The notes beneath the pieces were generated by a model that had not been told where the DNA came from, searched no databases, and was given only the letters and a program-made list of their open reading frames with translations. The position numbers and the translations under genes were made by a program. DNA of 64,000 nt from Bacteroidia bacterium (GTDB lineage Bacteria; Bacteroidota; Bacteroidia; Flavobacteriales; Flavobacteriaceae): positions 124,001 through 188,000 of the forward strand of contig JAUIJA010000001.1 of the NCBI GenBank assembly GCA_030431055.1, given 5' to 3'. Of the stretch, positions 25,130-34,728 are shown piece after piece (position 1 is the stretch's first letter; each line of letters starts with the position of its first letter).

Positions 25130-25570
25130 ATGAACGGAACAGTAAATAAAGTAATTTTAGTAGGACATTTAGGGGACGAAATAAAAATGCATTATTTCGA
25201 TGGTGGAAACTGCATTGGTAGATTTCCCCTTGCTACAAACGAAGTTTACATCAATAAAAGTACAGGAGAAAAAATAACTTCTACCGAATGGCATAATATT
25301 GTTGTGCGTAATAAAGCTGCCGAAATTTGCGAAAAATATCTTTCTAAAGGAGATAAAATCTTTATTGAAGGTAGAATAAAATCGCGTCAATGGCAAACTG
25401 ACGACGGAACAACAAAGTACACTACTGAAATTCAAGTAACAGAATTTACTTTTTTAAACACTAAAAAAGATACCGAAAATAATTCTAAACAAAATCAAAA
25501 TAACAACGGAAACACTGCTCATCAAAATCCAATTCAACAAGATGAGACAAACGATGATTTACCGTTTTAA
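25130..25570 (+). CDS. ssb: Single-stranded DNA-binding protein
   Basis: A 146-residue SSB. The OB-fold occupies residues 1-~108, from NKVILVGHLGDEIKM through STEWHNIVVRNKAAEICEKY to the conserved GRIKSRQWQTDDG. A glutamine/asparagine-rich linker (NSKQNQNNNGNTAHQN) leads to the acidic tip DDLPF, the docking peptide for SSB-interacting proteins. It binds ssDNA as a tetramer in replication and repair. It has its own promoter inside the mutY end and is followed 22 bp later by gldE, so gliding genes may be read through from it. Confidence 0.97.
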   Translation: MNGTVNKVILVGHLGDEIKMHYFDGGNCIGRFPLATNEVYINKSTGEKITSTEWHNIVVRNKAAEICEKYLSKGDKIFIEGRIKSRQWQTDDGTTKYTTEIQVTEFTFLNTKKDTENNSKQNQNNNGNTAHQNPIQQDETNDDLPF

Positions 25571-25592
25571 TGTTTAACTAATTCGTTTAAAT

Positions 25593-26888
25593 TTGGATCC
25601 AGACCCTTCCAGTTTTTTACAATCTATAGATTTCGAAATACTATTTGGTTCAATTACCGTATTTGTATTGTTAATTTGTTCAGCCTTTATTTCAGGTTCT
25701 GAAGTTGCACTTTTTTCACTTACTCAACAAGATGTTGATGAATTAAAAGAAAACAACCTTAACAAAGGGAATTTAATTTCAAACTTACTTGAAAAACCTA
25801 AAAAATTATTAGCTACGATTTTAGTTGCTAATAATTTAATTAATATTGCTATTGTTATTATTTTCTCGTCTTTTAGCGAAAAAATATTTGGCAGTATTTC
25901 ATCTTTTACTATCAGATTTATTCTTGAAGTCGTTGTAATTACCTTTTTAATTTTACTTTTCGGAGAAGTCTTACCAAAAATTTATGCAAACCGTAACAAC
26001 GTAGCTTTTTCTAAAATGGTATCGTTACCCATTATGGTTTTAGAAAAACTATTTTCTCCTATAACAATTCCTATGAAGAACTTAACAAAGTTCTTGGAGA
26101 ATAAATTCAGTACACAAAAAACTAATTTTTCAATAGACCAACTTTCACAGGCTTTAGAATTAACAAATCAGGAAGAAACCACACAAGAAGAACAAAAAAT
26201 ACTAGAAGGAATTGTAACTTTTGGAAATACCGATGTTCGCCAAGTTATGAGTCCGAGAATAGATGTTTTTGCTTTAGATATTGAAGAAACATTTGGTGAC
26301 ATTTTACCGAAAATTGTAGATAAAGGATATTCTAGAATTCCAGTTTACAAAGAAAATATCGATCATATTGAAGGCGTTTTATTTATTAAAGATTTAATTC
26401 CGCATATTGATGAAAAGAAAGATTTTCATTGGCAAAATCTAATTAGAGAACCATTTTTTGTTCCTGAAAATAAAAAGCTCGACGATTTATTGAAAGAATT
26501 TCAAAACATGAAAAACCATTTAGCTATTGTGGTTGATGAATATGGCGGAACTTCTGGTTTAATTTCACTCGAGGACATTTTAGAAGAAATCGTAGGCGAT
26601 ATAAGTGATGAGTTTGATGATGAAGATTTAGTCTATTCAAAATTAGATGATAAAAACTTTGTTTTTGAGGGAAAAATCGGATTAAAAGATTTCTGTAGAA
26701 TTATTGAAGTGAACGAAGAAGAATTTGAAACCGCAAAAGGTGAAGCTGAAACCTTAGCTGGTTTAATTCTTGAGATTTCGGGTAATTTCCCTAAGAAAAA
26801 TCAAAAAATAAACTTCAACAATTATTTGTTCACCATAGAAAGTTTAGACAAAAGAAGAATAAAACAAATAAAAGTTACGTTAGAATAA
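25593..26888 (+). CDS. gldE: Gliding motility-associated protein GldE (CorC/CNNM-like)
   Basis: A 431-residue membrane protein: an N-terminal DUF21/CNNM domain with about three to four helices (ITVFVLLICSAFISGSEVAL, then FILEVVVITFLILLFGE), a CBS pair (VRQVMSPRIDVFALD; YSRIPVYKENIDHIEG; HLAIVVDEYGGTSG), and a C-terminal CorC/HlyC FAD-like domain. The only possible start near the conserved N-terminus is TTG at 25593, because a stop lies in frame 18 bp upstream and no ATG intervenes. Identification as GldE rests on the domain order together with gldD directly downstream and ssb/mutY upstream, the arrangement I recall for flavobacteria. GldE is linked genetically to GldD in gliding and T9SS function. 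Confidence 0.92.
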   Translation: MDPDPSSFLQSIDFEILFGSITVFVLLICSAFISGSEVALFSLTQQDVDELKENNLNKGNLISNLLEKPKKLLATILVANNLINIAIVIIFSSFSEKIFGSISSFTIRFILEVVVITFLILLFGEVLPKIYANRNNVAFSKMVSLPIMVLEKLFSPITIPMKNLTKFLENKFSTQKTNFSIDQLSQALELTNQEETTQEEQKILEGIVTFGNTDVRQVMSPRIDVFALDIEETFGDILPKIVDKGYSRIPVYKENIDHIEGVLFIKDLIPHIDEKKDFHWQNLIREPFFVPENKKLDDLLKEFQNMKNHLAIVVDEYGGTSGLISLEDILEEIVGDISDEFDDEDLVYSKLDDKNFVFEGKIGLKDFCRIIEVNEEEFETAKGEAETLAGLILEISGNFPKKNQKINFNNYLFTIESLDKRRIKQIKVTLE

Positions 26889-26898
26889 AAAAAGAATA

Positions 26899-27450
26899 AT
26901 GAAGAAAATAACTTTAGTAATATTTGGATTACTTACTTTAATTTCTTGTCAAGAACAAACCAAACCAAAACCTAAAGCCGAATTGCGATTAGAATATCCT
27001 AATTCTACTTATGGAAATTTAGAAGGTTCTTGCCCGTTTACTTTCATGGTTAATAATAATGCAAAAGTAAAATCTAGCGATCCATGTTCTTTTGAAATTA
27101 CTTATCCTAAAATGAAAGCTACTATTTATATTACACATAAAAATGTAGACAACAACATTGATAAATTACTTCGCGACGCACAAAAACTAACTTATGACCA
27201 CGCCATTAAAGCAAATGAAATCGTTACACAACCCTTTATAAACAAAGAAAATAAAGTTTATGGCATGTTTTCAGAAGTTGGCGGAAATGCAGCTACAAAC
27301 GCACAATTTTATGTAACTGATAGCACTAAAAATTTCTTAGTTGGAAGCATGTATTTTTATGCAAAACCAAATTACGATTCTATACTTCCAGCAGCGAGTT
27401 ATATAAAAGACGACATTAGAAAAATAATGGAAACCATTAAATGGAAATAA
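26899..27450 (+). CDS. gldD: Gliding motility lipoprotein GldD
   Basis: A 183-residue lipoprotein: MKKITLVIFGLLTLISCQEQ has a clean lipobox with Cys17 as lipidation site. The mature N-terminus KPKPKAELRLEYPNSTYG is characteristic of GldD, required for gliding motility and protein secretion in Flavobacteriia. Its biochemical role is unknown. It follows gldE by 10 bp and the unit is closed by a palindromic terminator. Together with the T9SS cargo proteins in the window, this points to an organism with a working T9SS; gliding itself is inferred. Confidence 0.93.
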   Translation: MKKITLVIFGLLTLISCQEQTKPKPKAELRLEYPNSTYGNLEGSCPFTFMVNNNAKVKSSDPCSFEITYPKMKATIYITHKNVDNNIDKLLRDAQKLTYDHAIKANEIVTQPFINKENKVYGMFSEVGGNAATNAQFYVTDSTKNFLVGSMYFYAKPNYDSILPAASYIKDDIRKIMETIKWK

Positions 27451-27479
27451 AAAAGCCTTTCAATTGAAAGGCTTTTTTT
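27449..27479 (+). terminator. Bidirectional terminator between gldD and tRNA-Leu
   Basis: AAAGCCTTTCAA is followed directly by TTGAAAGGCTTT, a near-perfect palindrome with T-runs on both strands. It serves gldD (plus) and tRNA-Leu (minus). Confidence 0.9.
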
Positions 27480-27480
27480 G

Positions 27481-27562
27481 TGCGGGTGATAGGACTCGAA
27501 CCTACACGCCGTGAAGCACCAGATCCTAAGTCTGGCGTGTCTACCAATTTCACCACACCCGC
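27481..27562 (-). tRNA. tRNA-Leu (TAG)
   Basis: An 82-nt cloverleaf on the minus strand. The acceptor stem GCGGGTG pairs with CACCCGC. The anticodon arm CCAGACTTAGGATCTGG shows anticodon TAG. A class II variable arm follows (TGCTTCACGGCGT). The T-arm loop is TTCGAGT. The discriminator is A27481. CCA is not encoded, unlike in the tRNA-Phe gene of this window. Confidence 0.96.
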
Positions 27563-27580
27563 AAGTGGAAATTGTGGCTG

Positions 27581-27611
27581 CAAATATAAATATAAGAATT
27601 ATATAAACAAA
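27581..27611 (-). promoter_or_regulatory. Promoter of tRNA-Leu (minus strand)
   Basis: On the minus strand TTTG (27608-27611) and TATATTTG (27581-27588) have 19-bp spacing, a textbook Bacteroidetes promoter 18 bp before the tRNA. Confidence 0.75.
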
Positions 27612-27666
27612 CTGTTTTTTAAAAATAAAGTTTTTAATTATTATATTAGCAAAAATTCATACCAAA

Positions 27667-30600
27667 ATGAAAATAAAACTACCCAACTACTCTAAATCAT
27701 TACTGATTTTAGCATTTATAATATCAAATGCTATTTATTCTCAAACCCCAAAACAAGTTGAGCAAATTATTGCTAATTATGACTTAAAAAAGGGAGAAGA
27801 ACTCTACAAGCAGTTTAAACAAAGAGAACAAACTGAAAAACAGAAAGCTTTAACTTTTGCTAAGAAAAACGATATTCCAGTTTTTAAGAAAAATAAAAGT
27901 GGTGGTTTTGACGAATTAATGTATTTACTCCCAAGTGGTGAACCTATTTATTATTCTACAGACAATGTTGATGCAGCAACATCTACTAGAGTGAACTTTT
28001 TACGTTCTGGTGGCGGACTTGGACTAAACCTTACAGGAACAGGAATGGTTCCACGTATGTGGGATGGTGGACCTATACATAATCACCAAGAATATGCTGG
28101 TAGAATTACTATGGTTGATGGAACAACTCGAAATACAAATAGTTTTCATGCAATTCACGTAATGGGAACCATTATAGCTAGTGGTGTACAAGCAAACGCA
28201 AGAGGTATGGCTTATCAAGCAACAGGGCGATCTTTTGAATGGAATGACGATGAAAGTGAAGCTATTTCAGAAGCAATGCAAGGAATGTTATTGTCTAATC
28301 ATTCTTATGGAGTTCCTGTGGGAAGTGTTACAGGAACACCTTGGTACATTGGAGCGTATTCACAAGAAGCTTATAACTGGGATGTAATTGCTTATAACTT
28401 CCCTTATTACTTAGCTGTCATGTCAGCCGGAAATGATGGAAACACAAATAATCCAAGTCCAACAACTGCTGGATATGATAAACTAAACGGAAATAAAAAC
28501 GCTAAAAACAATTTAGTAGTAGCAAATGCTCAAGACGCAACTATCAACGGAACAACTGGTGCAATTATAAGTGGCGGAAATATTAATACTGGTTCAAGTG
28601 AAGGGCCATCAGATGACAGAAGAATTAAACCAGATATTACAGGAAACGGAACAGGATTATATTCTTGTGGTAGCGGAAGCGGTACTGGAGGAACAACAAC
28701 ACAATATTCTTCGCTTTCAGGAACATCAATGGCTGCGCCAAATGTAACAGGAACATTAACGCTTGTTCAACAACATTATTATAATGTAAATGGCTCTTTT
28801 ATGAAAGCTGCTACTTTAAAAGGTTTAGCTTGTCATACTGCAACTGATAGAGGAAGAACTGGACCAGATGCAATTTATGGCTGGGGATATTTAGACGCTA
28901 AATCTTGTGTTGAAACAATATCTAACAATGGTTTAACCTCTTGGATTTCAGAAGAAACGTTAAACCAAGGCGAAACTTTCACTATGCAGGTTATCGCACA
29001 AGGCGGTGGAACTCCTTTACTAGGTTCGATTACTTGGACAGATGTTCCTGATGCTTCAAAAATCAATAGTGGAACTTTAAATGAATCTGATCCAGATTTA
29101 ACAAACGATTTAGATATTAGAATTACACAAGGAGCAAGTACTTTTTATCCATGGAGATTACAGAATAATGCTGGTGCTAATGCGACAAGAAACAGTGATA
29201 ATGACGTTGACAATGTAGAAAGAGTTAATATTGATTCTCCTACATCAGGACAAGTTTACACAATTACTGTTACTCACAAAGGAACTTTAGCCGATGGACC
29301 TCAAAACTTCGCTTTAGTTGTAACAGGAATAACTTCTGACTTTACATTTAGTACAACTTCAAATGCAATTACAGCATGTTCAAATGCAGGAAATGCTGTT
29401 TATAATTTTGATTTTGAAAAAATAGGTGGACCAGCAGTAAATTTATCTGCTAATAATGTTCCTGCTGGAGCTAATCTTAACTTTAGTCAAAATTCGATAA
29501 ATGCAAACGGAACTTTTTCGGTAACTATAAGTAATCTTACAAGTGTAGCTGCGGGAACTCACGAAATTGAAATTATTGGCGATAATGGTTCAGAAACAGA
29601 AACTAAAAAAATTTACTTGACTGTTTATCATTCTGATTTTTCTTCTTATCCACAAGTAACAAACTCTCCTTCAAATGGAGCAACTGGAATTTCAACCTCT
29701 CCTACTTTTACATGGACTGCTAATGATAATGCTGAAAGCTATGATATTGAAGTAGCCACAAACCCAGATTTTAGTTCAATTGTACACTCATCTAATGAAA
29801 CAGGAACCTCACTTCAAATAAATGGATTAAGTGGAGAAACTGTTTATTATTGGAGAGTAACTCCTGTAAATCAATGCGCTACAGGAAACCCTTCTGAAAC
29901 TAAAGCTTTTCAAACTGGAACATTAAATTGTTCTTACTCATATACAAATAATACAAGTCTTGGAATAAACAACACTGTAGATAATTCAGGAATTGGATTA
30001 GGTGCTGGATGGAGTGTTTCTACAATTTCAGTACCTGATAACTTCACAGTTGGGAATGTAGACATGGACTTACAGTTAACGCATACTTATATCCAAGATT
30101 TAACTATGTATTTAGAAGCTCCTGATTTTACTTATATAGTTTTAGCAGAAGAACCTTGTGGTGACAATGATGATATAGATGCTAAATTTATAGATGGAGG
30201 AAATGCTATTTCATGTGCAACTGGAGCTGGAGCAGATTTATCTGGAAACGTTCAACCAGACGAACCAATGAGTACTTTCCAAAATGTAAATTCTAATGGA
30301 GATTGGTTATTATATGTTAAGGACAATTATAATGGTGATAATGGTAGCATTGATAGTTGGACATTAAATCTTTGTAGTTTAGCTCCAATAACTGATACAC
30401 CAAGTTTAGCAAACAACGGAATTACAACACTTACAAATTCTTCTTATGAGGTTTTAACTACAGATATCGAAGCAAGTACTACGGCTGAAACAGCAAACCA
30501 ACAAACTTATACAGTAGTTAGTTTACCTAATTTAGGAAGTTTAGAATTAAATAGTTCTCCTTTAAATATTGGAGACACTTTTACACAGTTAGATGTAGAT

Positions 30601-32313
30601 AATGGATTATTAGATTATATTAATTCAGAAAGTACAGCTAATACAACTTCTTTTATCGTTGATATTAAAAACGCAGCTAATGGTTGGTTAGGAAATCAAA
30701 CTGTTGCTGTTTCTATTATAGCTTGTGGTGACATTACTACAACTTGGAATGGTTCATCATGGAGTAATGGAGCGCCATTAAAGAATGTAGCGGTAACTTT
30801 TACAGGAAACTACACTTCAAGTGCTGATTTAGAAGCTTGTTCGATTACTGTTACAAATAATGCACAAGTAACCATTAGTTCAGGAGATACGTTTATTCTA
30901 GGAGAAGAAGTAACAGTTGATGCTGGTTCGACTTTAACAGTTGAAAACAATGCAGCTTTACGTCAAATTGATGATACAGCTACAAATACAGGAAACATAA
31001 TTGTAAACAGAGACTCTGAAGATATGATTCGTTTAGATTATACAGCTTGGTCTTCTCCAGTTGATGGACAACAGTTACTAGCATTTTCACCTAATACAGT
31101 TTCAACGCGTTTCTACGAATATTTATACACAGGAACTACAACACCTACAGCTTACCAATCGGTTACTGCAACCAATAACTTTGAAGCAGGTAAAGGATAT
31201 ATGATTCGTGTAGATAACAATTGGTCTTCAGTTACTCCTTCTGCTTATAGCGGACAATTTACTGGAACACCATTTAATGGAGTTGTAAATCAATCAGTAG
31301 GATTAGGATATAACTTATTAGGAAATCCTTATCCATCACCACTTGATGTTGATACTTTCTTAGCTGATAATACGGCTATTGGAACATTATACTATTGGAC
31401 AAATACAACTCCGGCAAGTGGAGGTGTTTATCCACAAAACAATTTTGCATCTTATACAACTCTAGGAGGTACAGCTGCTTTTGCAAGTGCTAAGATTCCT
31501 AATGGAACAGTACAAACAGGACAAGCATTTTATGTACAGTCTTCTGCTGCTGATGTAATTGAGTTTAACAATACACAACGTGTAAATGCGTCAACAAGTA
31601 CTCAGTTCTTTAGAACTGCAGCATCAAATAGCACAACAACTCCTGTTGAAAAACACAGAGTTTGGTTAAACTTAAATGATGCGAATACTTCATATAACCA
31701 AATTTTAGTTGGTTATATGGAAGGTGCTACTAATGGCGTTGATAATATGATTGATGGAAAAACATTAGATACATCTAAACCAATGTTGTATAATGTATTA
31801 GATGATGAAGCTTATGTTATTCAAGGAAAAGGATTACCATTTAATGATGAAGATGTTGTTTCATTAGGATTAAAAGTTTTAGAAGCTGGAAACTATTCTG
31901 TAAATATTGAGCAAGTTGATGGATTATTTAACGAGCAAGATATTTTCTTAAAAGATAACGAATTGAACATTACACATGACTTAAAACAAGGAGAATATCA
32001 ATTCACAACACAATCAGGTGAATTTACAGATCGTTTTGAGTTAGTGTTTAGAGCTGGAGCTTTATCACAAGAAGAAGTAGTTTCAAACCAATTCATTTCA
32101 GTTTACACTACTCAAACAGGAATTCAAGTTAATTCTTCAGAAAACATTGAAGCTATTACAGTGTTTGATGTATTAGGAAGAAAATTATTTGAATCAAACC
32201 AAATCAACGAAACACAATTTACAATCACGAGTTTAACAGCAAACAAACAAGCGTTAATTGTAAAAGTGAAGGATGTAAACGGAAATACACAAACACAAAA
32301 AGTGATTTTCTAA
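27667..32313 (+). CDS. Secreted subtilisin-like (S8) peptidase with P domain and T9SS type A sorting domain
   Basis: A 1548-residue exoenzyme. A signal peptide (to ~residue 25, NAIYSQ) leads to a propeptide and an S8 domain with D133 (in RMWDGG), H161 (in SFHAIHVMG) and S354 (in SGTSMAAPN), the complete triad. Downstream are a beta domain with the P-domain fold partner region, a fibronectin type III-like domain (~655-750, SPTFTWTANDNAESYDIEV), a proprotein-convertase P domain (~755-910, WLLYVKDNYNGDNGS), cadherin-like beta segments, and a C-terminal T9SS type A domain (EAITVFDVLGRKLFES ... VKVKDVNGNTQTQKVIF). It should be exported by Sec and T9SS and degrade extracellular protein. It is a single-gene unit with a strong terminator. 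Confidence 0.93.
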   Translation: MKIKLPNYSKSLLILAFIISNAIYSQTPKQVEQIIANYDLKKGEELYKQFKQREQTEKQKALTFAKKNDIPVFKKNKSGGFDELMYLLPSGEPIYYSTDNVDAATSTRVNFLRSGGGLGLNLTGTGMVPRMWDGGPIHNHQEYAGRITMVDGTTRNTNSFHAIHVMGTIIASGVQANARGMAYQATGRSFEWNDDESEAISEAMQGMLLSNHSYGVPVGSVTGTPWYIGAYSQEAYNWDVIAYNFPYYLAVMSAGNDGNTNNPSPTTAGYDKLNGNKNAKNNLVVANAQDATINGTTGAIISGGNINTGSSEGPSDDRRIKPDITGNGTGLYSCGSGSGTGGTTTQYSSLSGTSMAAPNVTGTLTLVQQHYYNVNGSFMKAATLKGLACHTATDRGRTGPDAIYGWGYLDAKSCVETISNNGLTSWISEETLNQGETFTMQVIAQGGGTPLLGSITWTDVPDASKINSGTLNESDPDLTNDLDIRITQGASTFYPWRLQNNAGANATRNSDNDVDNVERVNIDSPTSGQVYTITVTHKGTLADGPQNFALVVTGITSDFTFSTTSNAITACSNAGNAVYNFDFEKIGGPAVNLSANNVPAGANLNFSQNSINANGTFSVTISNLTSVAAGTHEIEIIGDNGSETETKKIYLTVYHSDFSSYPQVTNSPSNGATGISTSPTFTWTANDNAESYDIEVATNPDFSSIVHSSNETGTSLQINGLSGETVYYWRVTPVNQCATGNPSETKAFQTGTLNCSYSYTNNTSLGINNTVDNSGIGLGAGWSVSTISVPDNFTVGNVDMDLQLTHTYIQDLTMYLEAPDFTYIVLAEEPCGDNDDIDAKFIDGGNAISCATGAGADLSGNVQPDEPMSTFQNVNSNGDWLLYVKDNYNGDNGSIDSWTLNLCSLAPITDTPSLANNGITTLTNSSYEVLTTDIEASTTAETANQQTYTVVSLPNLGSLELNSSPLNIGDTFTQLDVDNGLLDYINSESTANTTSFIVDIKNAANGWLGNQTVAVSIIACGDITTTWNGSSWSNGAPLKNVAVTFTGNYTSSADLEACSITVTNNAQVTISSGDTFILGEEVTVDAGSTLTVENNAALRQIDDTATNTGNIIVNRDSEDMIRLDYTAWSSPVDGQQLLAFSPNTVSTRFYEYLYTGTTTPTAYQSVTATNNFEAGKGYMIRVDNNWSSVTPSAYSGQFTGTPFNGVVNQSVGLGYNLLGNPYPSPLDVDTFLADNTAIGTLYYWTNTTPASGGVYPQNNFASYTTLGGTAAFASAKIPNGTVQTGQAFYVQSSAADVIEFNNTQRVNASTSTQFFRTAASNSTTTPVEKHRVWLNLNDANTSYNQILVGYMEGATNGVDNMIDGKTLDTSKPMLYNVLDDEAYVIQGKGLPFNDEDVVSLGLKVLEAGNYSVNIEQVDGLFNEQDIFLKDNELNITHDLKQGEYQFTTQSGEFTDRFELVFRAGALSQEEVVSNQFISVYTTQTGIQVNSSENIEAITVFDVLGRKLFESNQINETQFTITSLTANKQALIVKVKDVNGNTQTQKVIF

Positions 32314-32334
32314 AACATTGATAATCAAAAAAAC

Positions 32335-32369
32335 AAAAAAGCCTTTGAAAAATTTCAAAGGCTTTTTTT
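32335..32369 (+). terminator. Bidirectional terminator after the S8 peptidase gene
   Basis: GCCTTTGAAA (32341-32350) pairs with TTTCAAAGGC (32353-32362) and is flanked by A and T runs. It lies between convergent genes. Confidence 0.92.
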
Positions 32370-32402
32370 ATGCTTTATTATTATGTCTCAATTAAAAAGA
32401 GG

Positions 32403-34580
32403 TTAATCTACTCGAGATAGTTTTAACTTCTTACCTTTATTTAAGACCATTTGATTTTTCACAAACGAAGCGTTCAAATCGGTTAAAATATTTAAAGCTT
32501 CATCAACGTAAACATCTTTTTCCATTTCTTCATGCCAGCGCACACGCTTTTCTTTTAGAATAGAATCTTTAGAAAAAATTGCAACTTCATAAGGTAAAGA
32601 ATTAAATGTCATTCCATTTCTATACTCCGAAATTGGCTTAAATTTTTCTATTTGAGCATCAGCTGAATCTAATTCTGCTTCAAACTCTTTTAAATTTAAA
32701 CTAAAATCATTATCGTCTTTTCTGTCGAAAATCCATTTTGCATTTTCTTTAATCAGTTTAAACTGTTTATTACTATCAATTCTAACTTTACTTTTGGCTA
32801 TAATTTCGTTAAATCCATTAGAAACCACTTCATATTTTGCTGGAGAAATTTTATCCCAAGGCAATGCATTATCTTCATCACGCTCACCCATATCTAAATA
32901 TGAAAAACGATCTGGTAATACAATATCAGACAACACACCTTCTCGCTGTGTTGAACCTCCATTAATTCTGTAAAACTTTTGAACCGTTGTTTTTAACGCT
33001 CCTAAATCACCATAAGAATTCCCTCTAATGAATTGATTCAAATCAATGACATTTTGCACAGTTCCCTTTCCGTAGGTATGTTTACTACCAATTACAACTC
33101 CACGTTTGTAGTCTTGAATAGCAGCTGCAAAAATTTCAGAAGCTGAAGCAGAATAATTATCGACCATCACAACTAATGGTCCTTCCCATTGAACTGCTGG
33201 ATCTTTATCAGAAAGTACTTCTTGCTTACCGCCGGATGTTCTAATTTGTACCACTGGTCCTTTTTCGATAAACAAGCCTGTCATATCTACAACAGTTTGC
33301 AGTGAACCACCACCGTTTCCTCTTAAATCGATAATAAGTCCTTCAATTCCTTCTTCTTTTAAACGTTCGATTTCTAAAGCAACATCTTTATAAGCATCGC
33401 GTTCGTCTTTATTATCAAAAGTGATGTAGAACTTAGGTAAATAGATTATTCCGAATTTTTTTCCATCTTTTTCTACTGTTGATGATTTTGCAAAAGTTTC
33501 TTCCGTTTCTACTTCATCGCGAATAATCGAAATTACTTCAATTGTTCCGTTTACTTTTTTAATAGTTAAACGAACTTCCGTTCCTTTAGGACCTTTAATT
33601 TTTTTCACAACATCATCTAATCGCATTCCGGCAATATCTATAGGTTCTTCATCGCCTTGTCCTACTTTTAATATAATATCTCCAGCCTCTAATTTCTTTC
33701 CTCTCCAAGCTGGTCCACCAGAAATTAATTCTGAAATTTCAACAGCATCGTTTTTCTTTTGTAATCGTGCTCCAATTCCTTCAAATTTTCCACTCATACT
33801 GATGTCAAATTTATCTTTATCATCTGGTGAAAAATAAAATGAATGCGGATCAAATCGTTCAACAATTGTATTTAGGAAAATTGAAAACCAATCGTTTCTA
33901 TCCAATTCTTTTTCGATAAAATCGAAATATTCATTTAATGATTTTTCTGAACTTTCACGCGCTTCTTTTTCAATCTTATCAAATGATTTTTTAGTATATG
34001 TCGAATCGTCTTTTGCTTTAGTTTCTTCAAGTTCTAATTTATCAGTAACTTTTGACAAAACAGAAAGTTTCAATTGCTTTCTCCATCTTTCTTTTAATTC
34101 CTTTTTATTTTTTGCGTAAGGAATTTTCTCATAATCTACATTAATCGTTTCTTCTTTAGAGAAATCGAAAGGCTTACTTAAAATAGATTCATAAATAGCT
34201 CTTGACTCGTTAATTCTTTGTAACAAACGCGAATTCGTTAATTCGAAAAAACTTAAATCTTTATTTCGAATTAAATCGTCTATTTTTTCTTCATACTTTA
34301 AAAACTCATCAACATCAGGTTGGATAAAAAATCGTTTTGTAGGATCAATTCCGTTAATGTATTTTTTATAAACTTCTTTTGAAAACTCATCATTTATTTC
34401 AGCCGGACTATAATGTCCTCTTTCTAGAACATACGTTAAAAGCTCTAATAGCAATTTATCTTTTTCAGGATCTTCAACAATTTTATTTGAAGGAATAAAA
34501 CTCCATAATACAGCCGATAATGCTGTAACTAGCAAAATAATCTTATAATTTCTTTTCATATACTCCACAATTCTTTTCAT
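32403..34580 (-). CDS. Prc-type carboxy-terminal processing protease (S41)
   Basis: Three starts are possible: 34604, 34580 and 34559. I list 34580 (MKRIVEYMKRNYK), 725 residues, before the membrane anchor KIILLVTALSAVLWSF. The protein is a tail-specific periplasmic protease: an N-terminal helical domain, a PDZ domain (~240-330, GIGARLQKKNDAVEI ... GPAWRGKKLEAGD), the S41 catalytic core with nucleophile Ser in NYSASASEIFAAA and general-base Lys in TYGKGTVQN, and the C-terminal domain of the Prc family. It cleaves proteins by their hydrophobic C-termini. Length is close to E. coli Prc (682). No NlpI-like adaptor lies next to it. Divergent from surE. Confidence 0.92.
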   Translation of the reverse strand: MKRIVEYMKRNYKIILLVTALSAVLWSFIPSNKIVEDPEKDKLLLELLTYVLERGHYSPAEINDEFSKEVYKKYINGIDPTKRFFIQPDVDEFLKYEEKIDDLIRNKDLSFFELTNSRLLQRINESRAIYESILSKPFDFSKEETINVDYEKIPYAKNKKELKERWRKQLKLSVLSKVTDKLELEETKAKDDSTYTKKSFDKIEKEARESSEKSLNEYFDFIEKELDRNDWFSIFLNTIVERFDPHSFYFSPDDKDKFDISMSGKFEGIGARLQKKNDAVEISELISGGPAWRGKKLEAGDIILKVGQGDEEPIDIAGMRLDDVVKKIKGPKGTEVRLTIKKVNGTIEVISIIRDEVETEETFAKSSTVEKDGKKFGIIYLPKFYITFDNKDERDAYKDVALEIERLKEEGIEGLIIDLRGNGGGSLQTVVDMTGLFIEKGPVVQIRTSGGKQEVLSDKDPAVQWEGPLVVMVDNYSASASEIFAAAIQDYKRGVVIGSKHTYGKGTVQNVIDLNQFIRGNSYGDLGALKTTVQKFYRINGGSTQREGVLSDIVLPDRFSYLDMGERDEDNALPWDKISPAKYEVVSNGFNEIIAKSKVRIDSNKQFKLIKENAKWIFDRKDDNDFSLNLKEFEAELDSADAQIEKFKPISEYRNGMTFNSLPYEVAIFSKDSILKEKRVRWHEEMEKDVYVDEALNILTDLNASFVKNQMVLNKGKKLKLSRVD

Positions 34581-34728
34581 TGCTAAATTTTGACTAAGGT
34601 ACATAAAAAATTATGCCACACTAACGCAATATACGATAAAATTTTGTTAAACATTGCCCAAAAATAAAGGCTAAAAGAAACTCATTTCGGTCTAAATTAA
34701 TTAATTTAGCAAAAAAATAAGAAATTTC

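Noticed and set aside
27480..27695. A 71-codon plus-strand frame across tRNA-Leu
   Set aside because: The start lies in the antisense of the tRNA, and the MRVIGLEPTRREAPDPKS product is a well-known translated-tRNA artefact.
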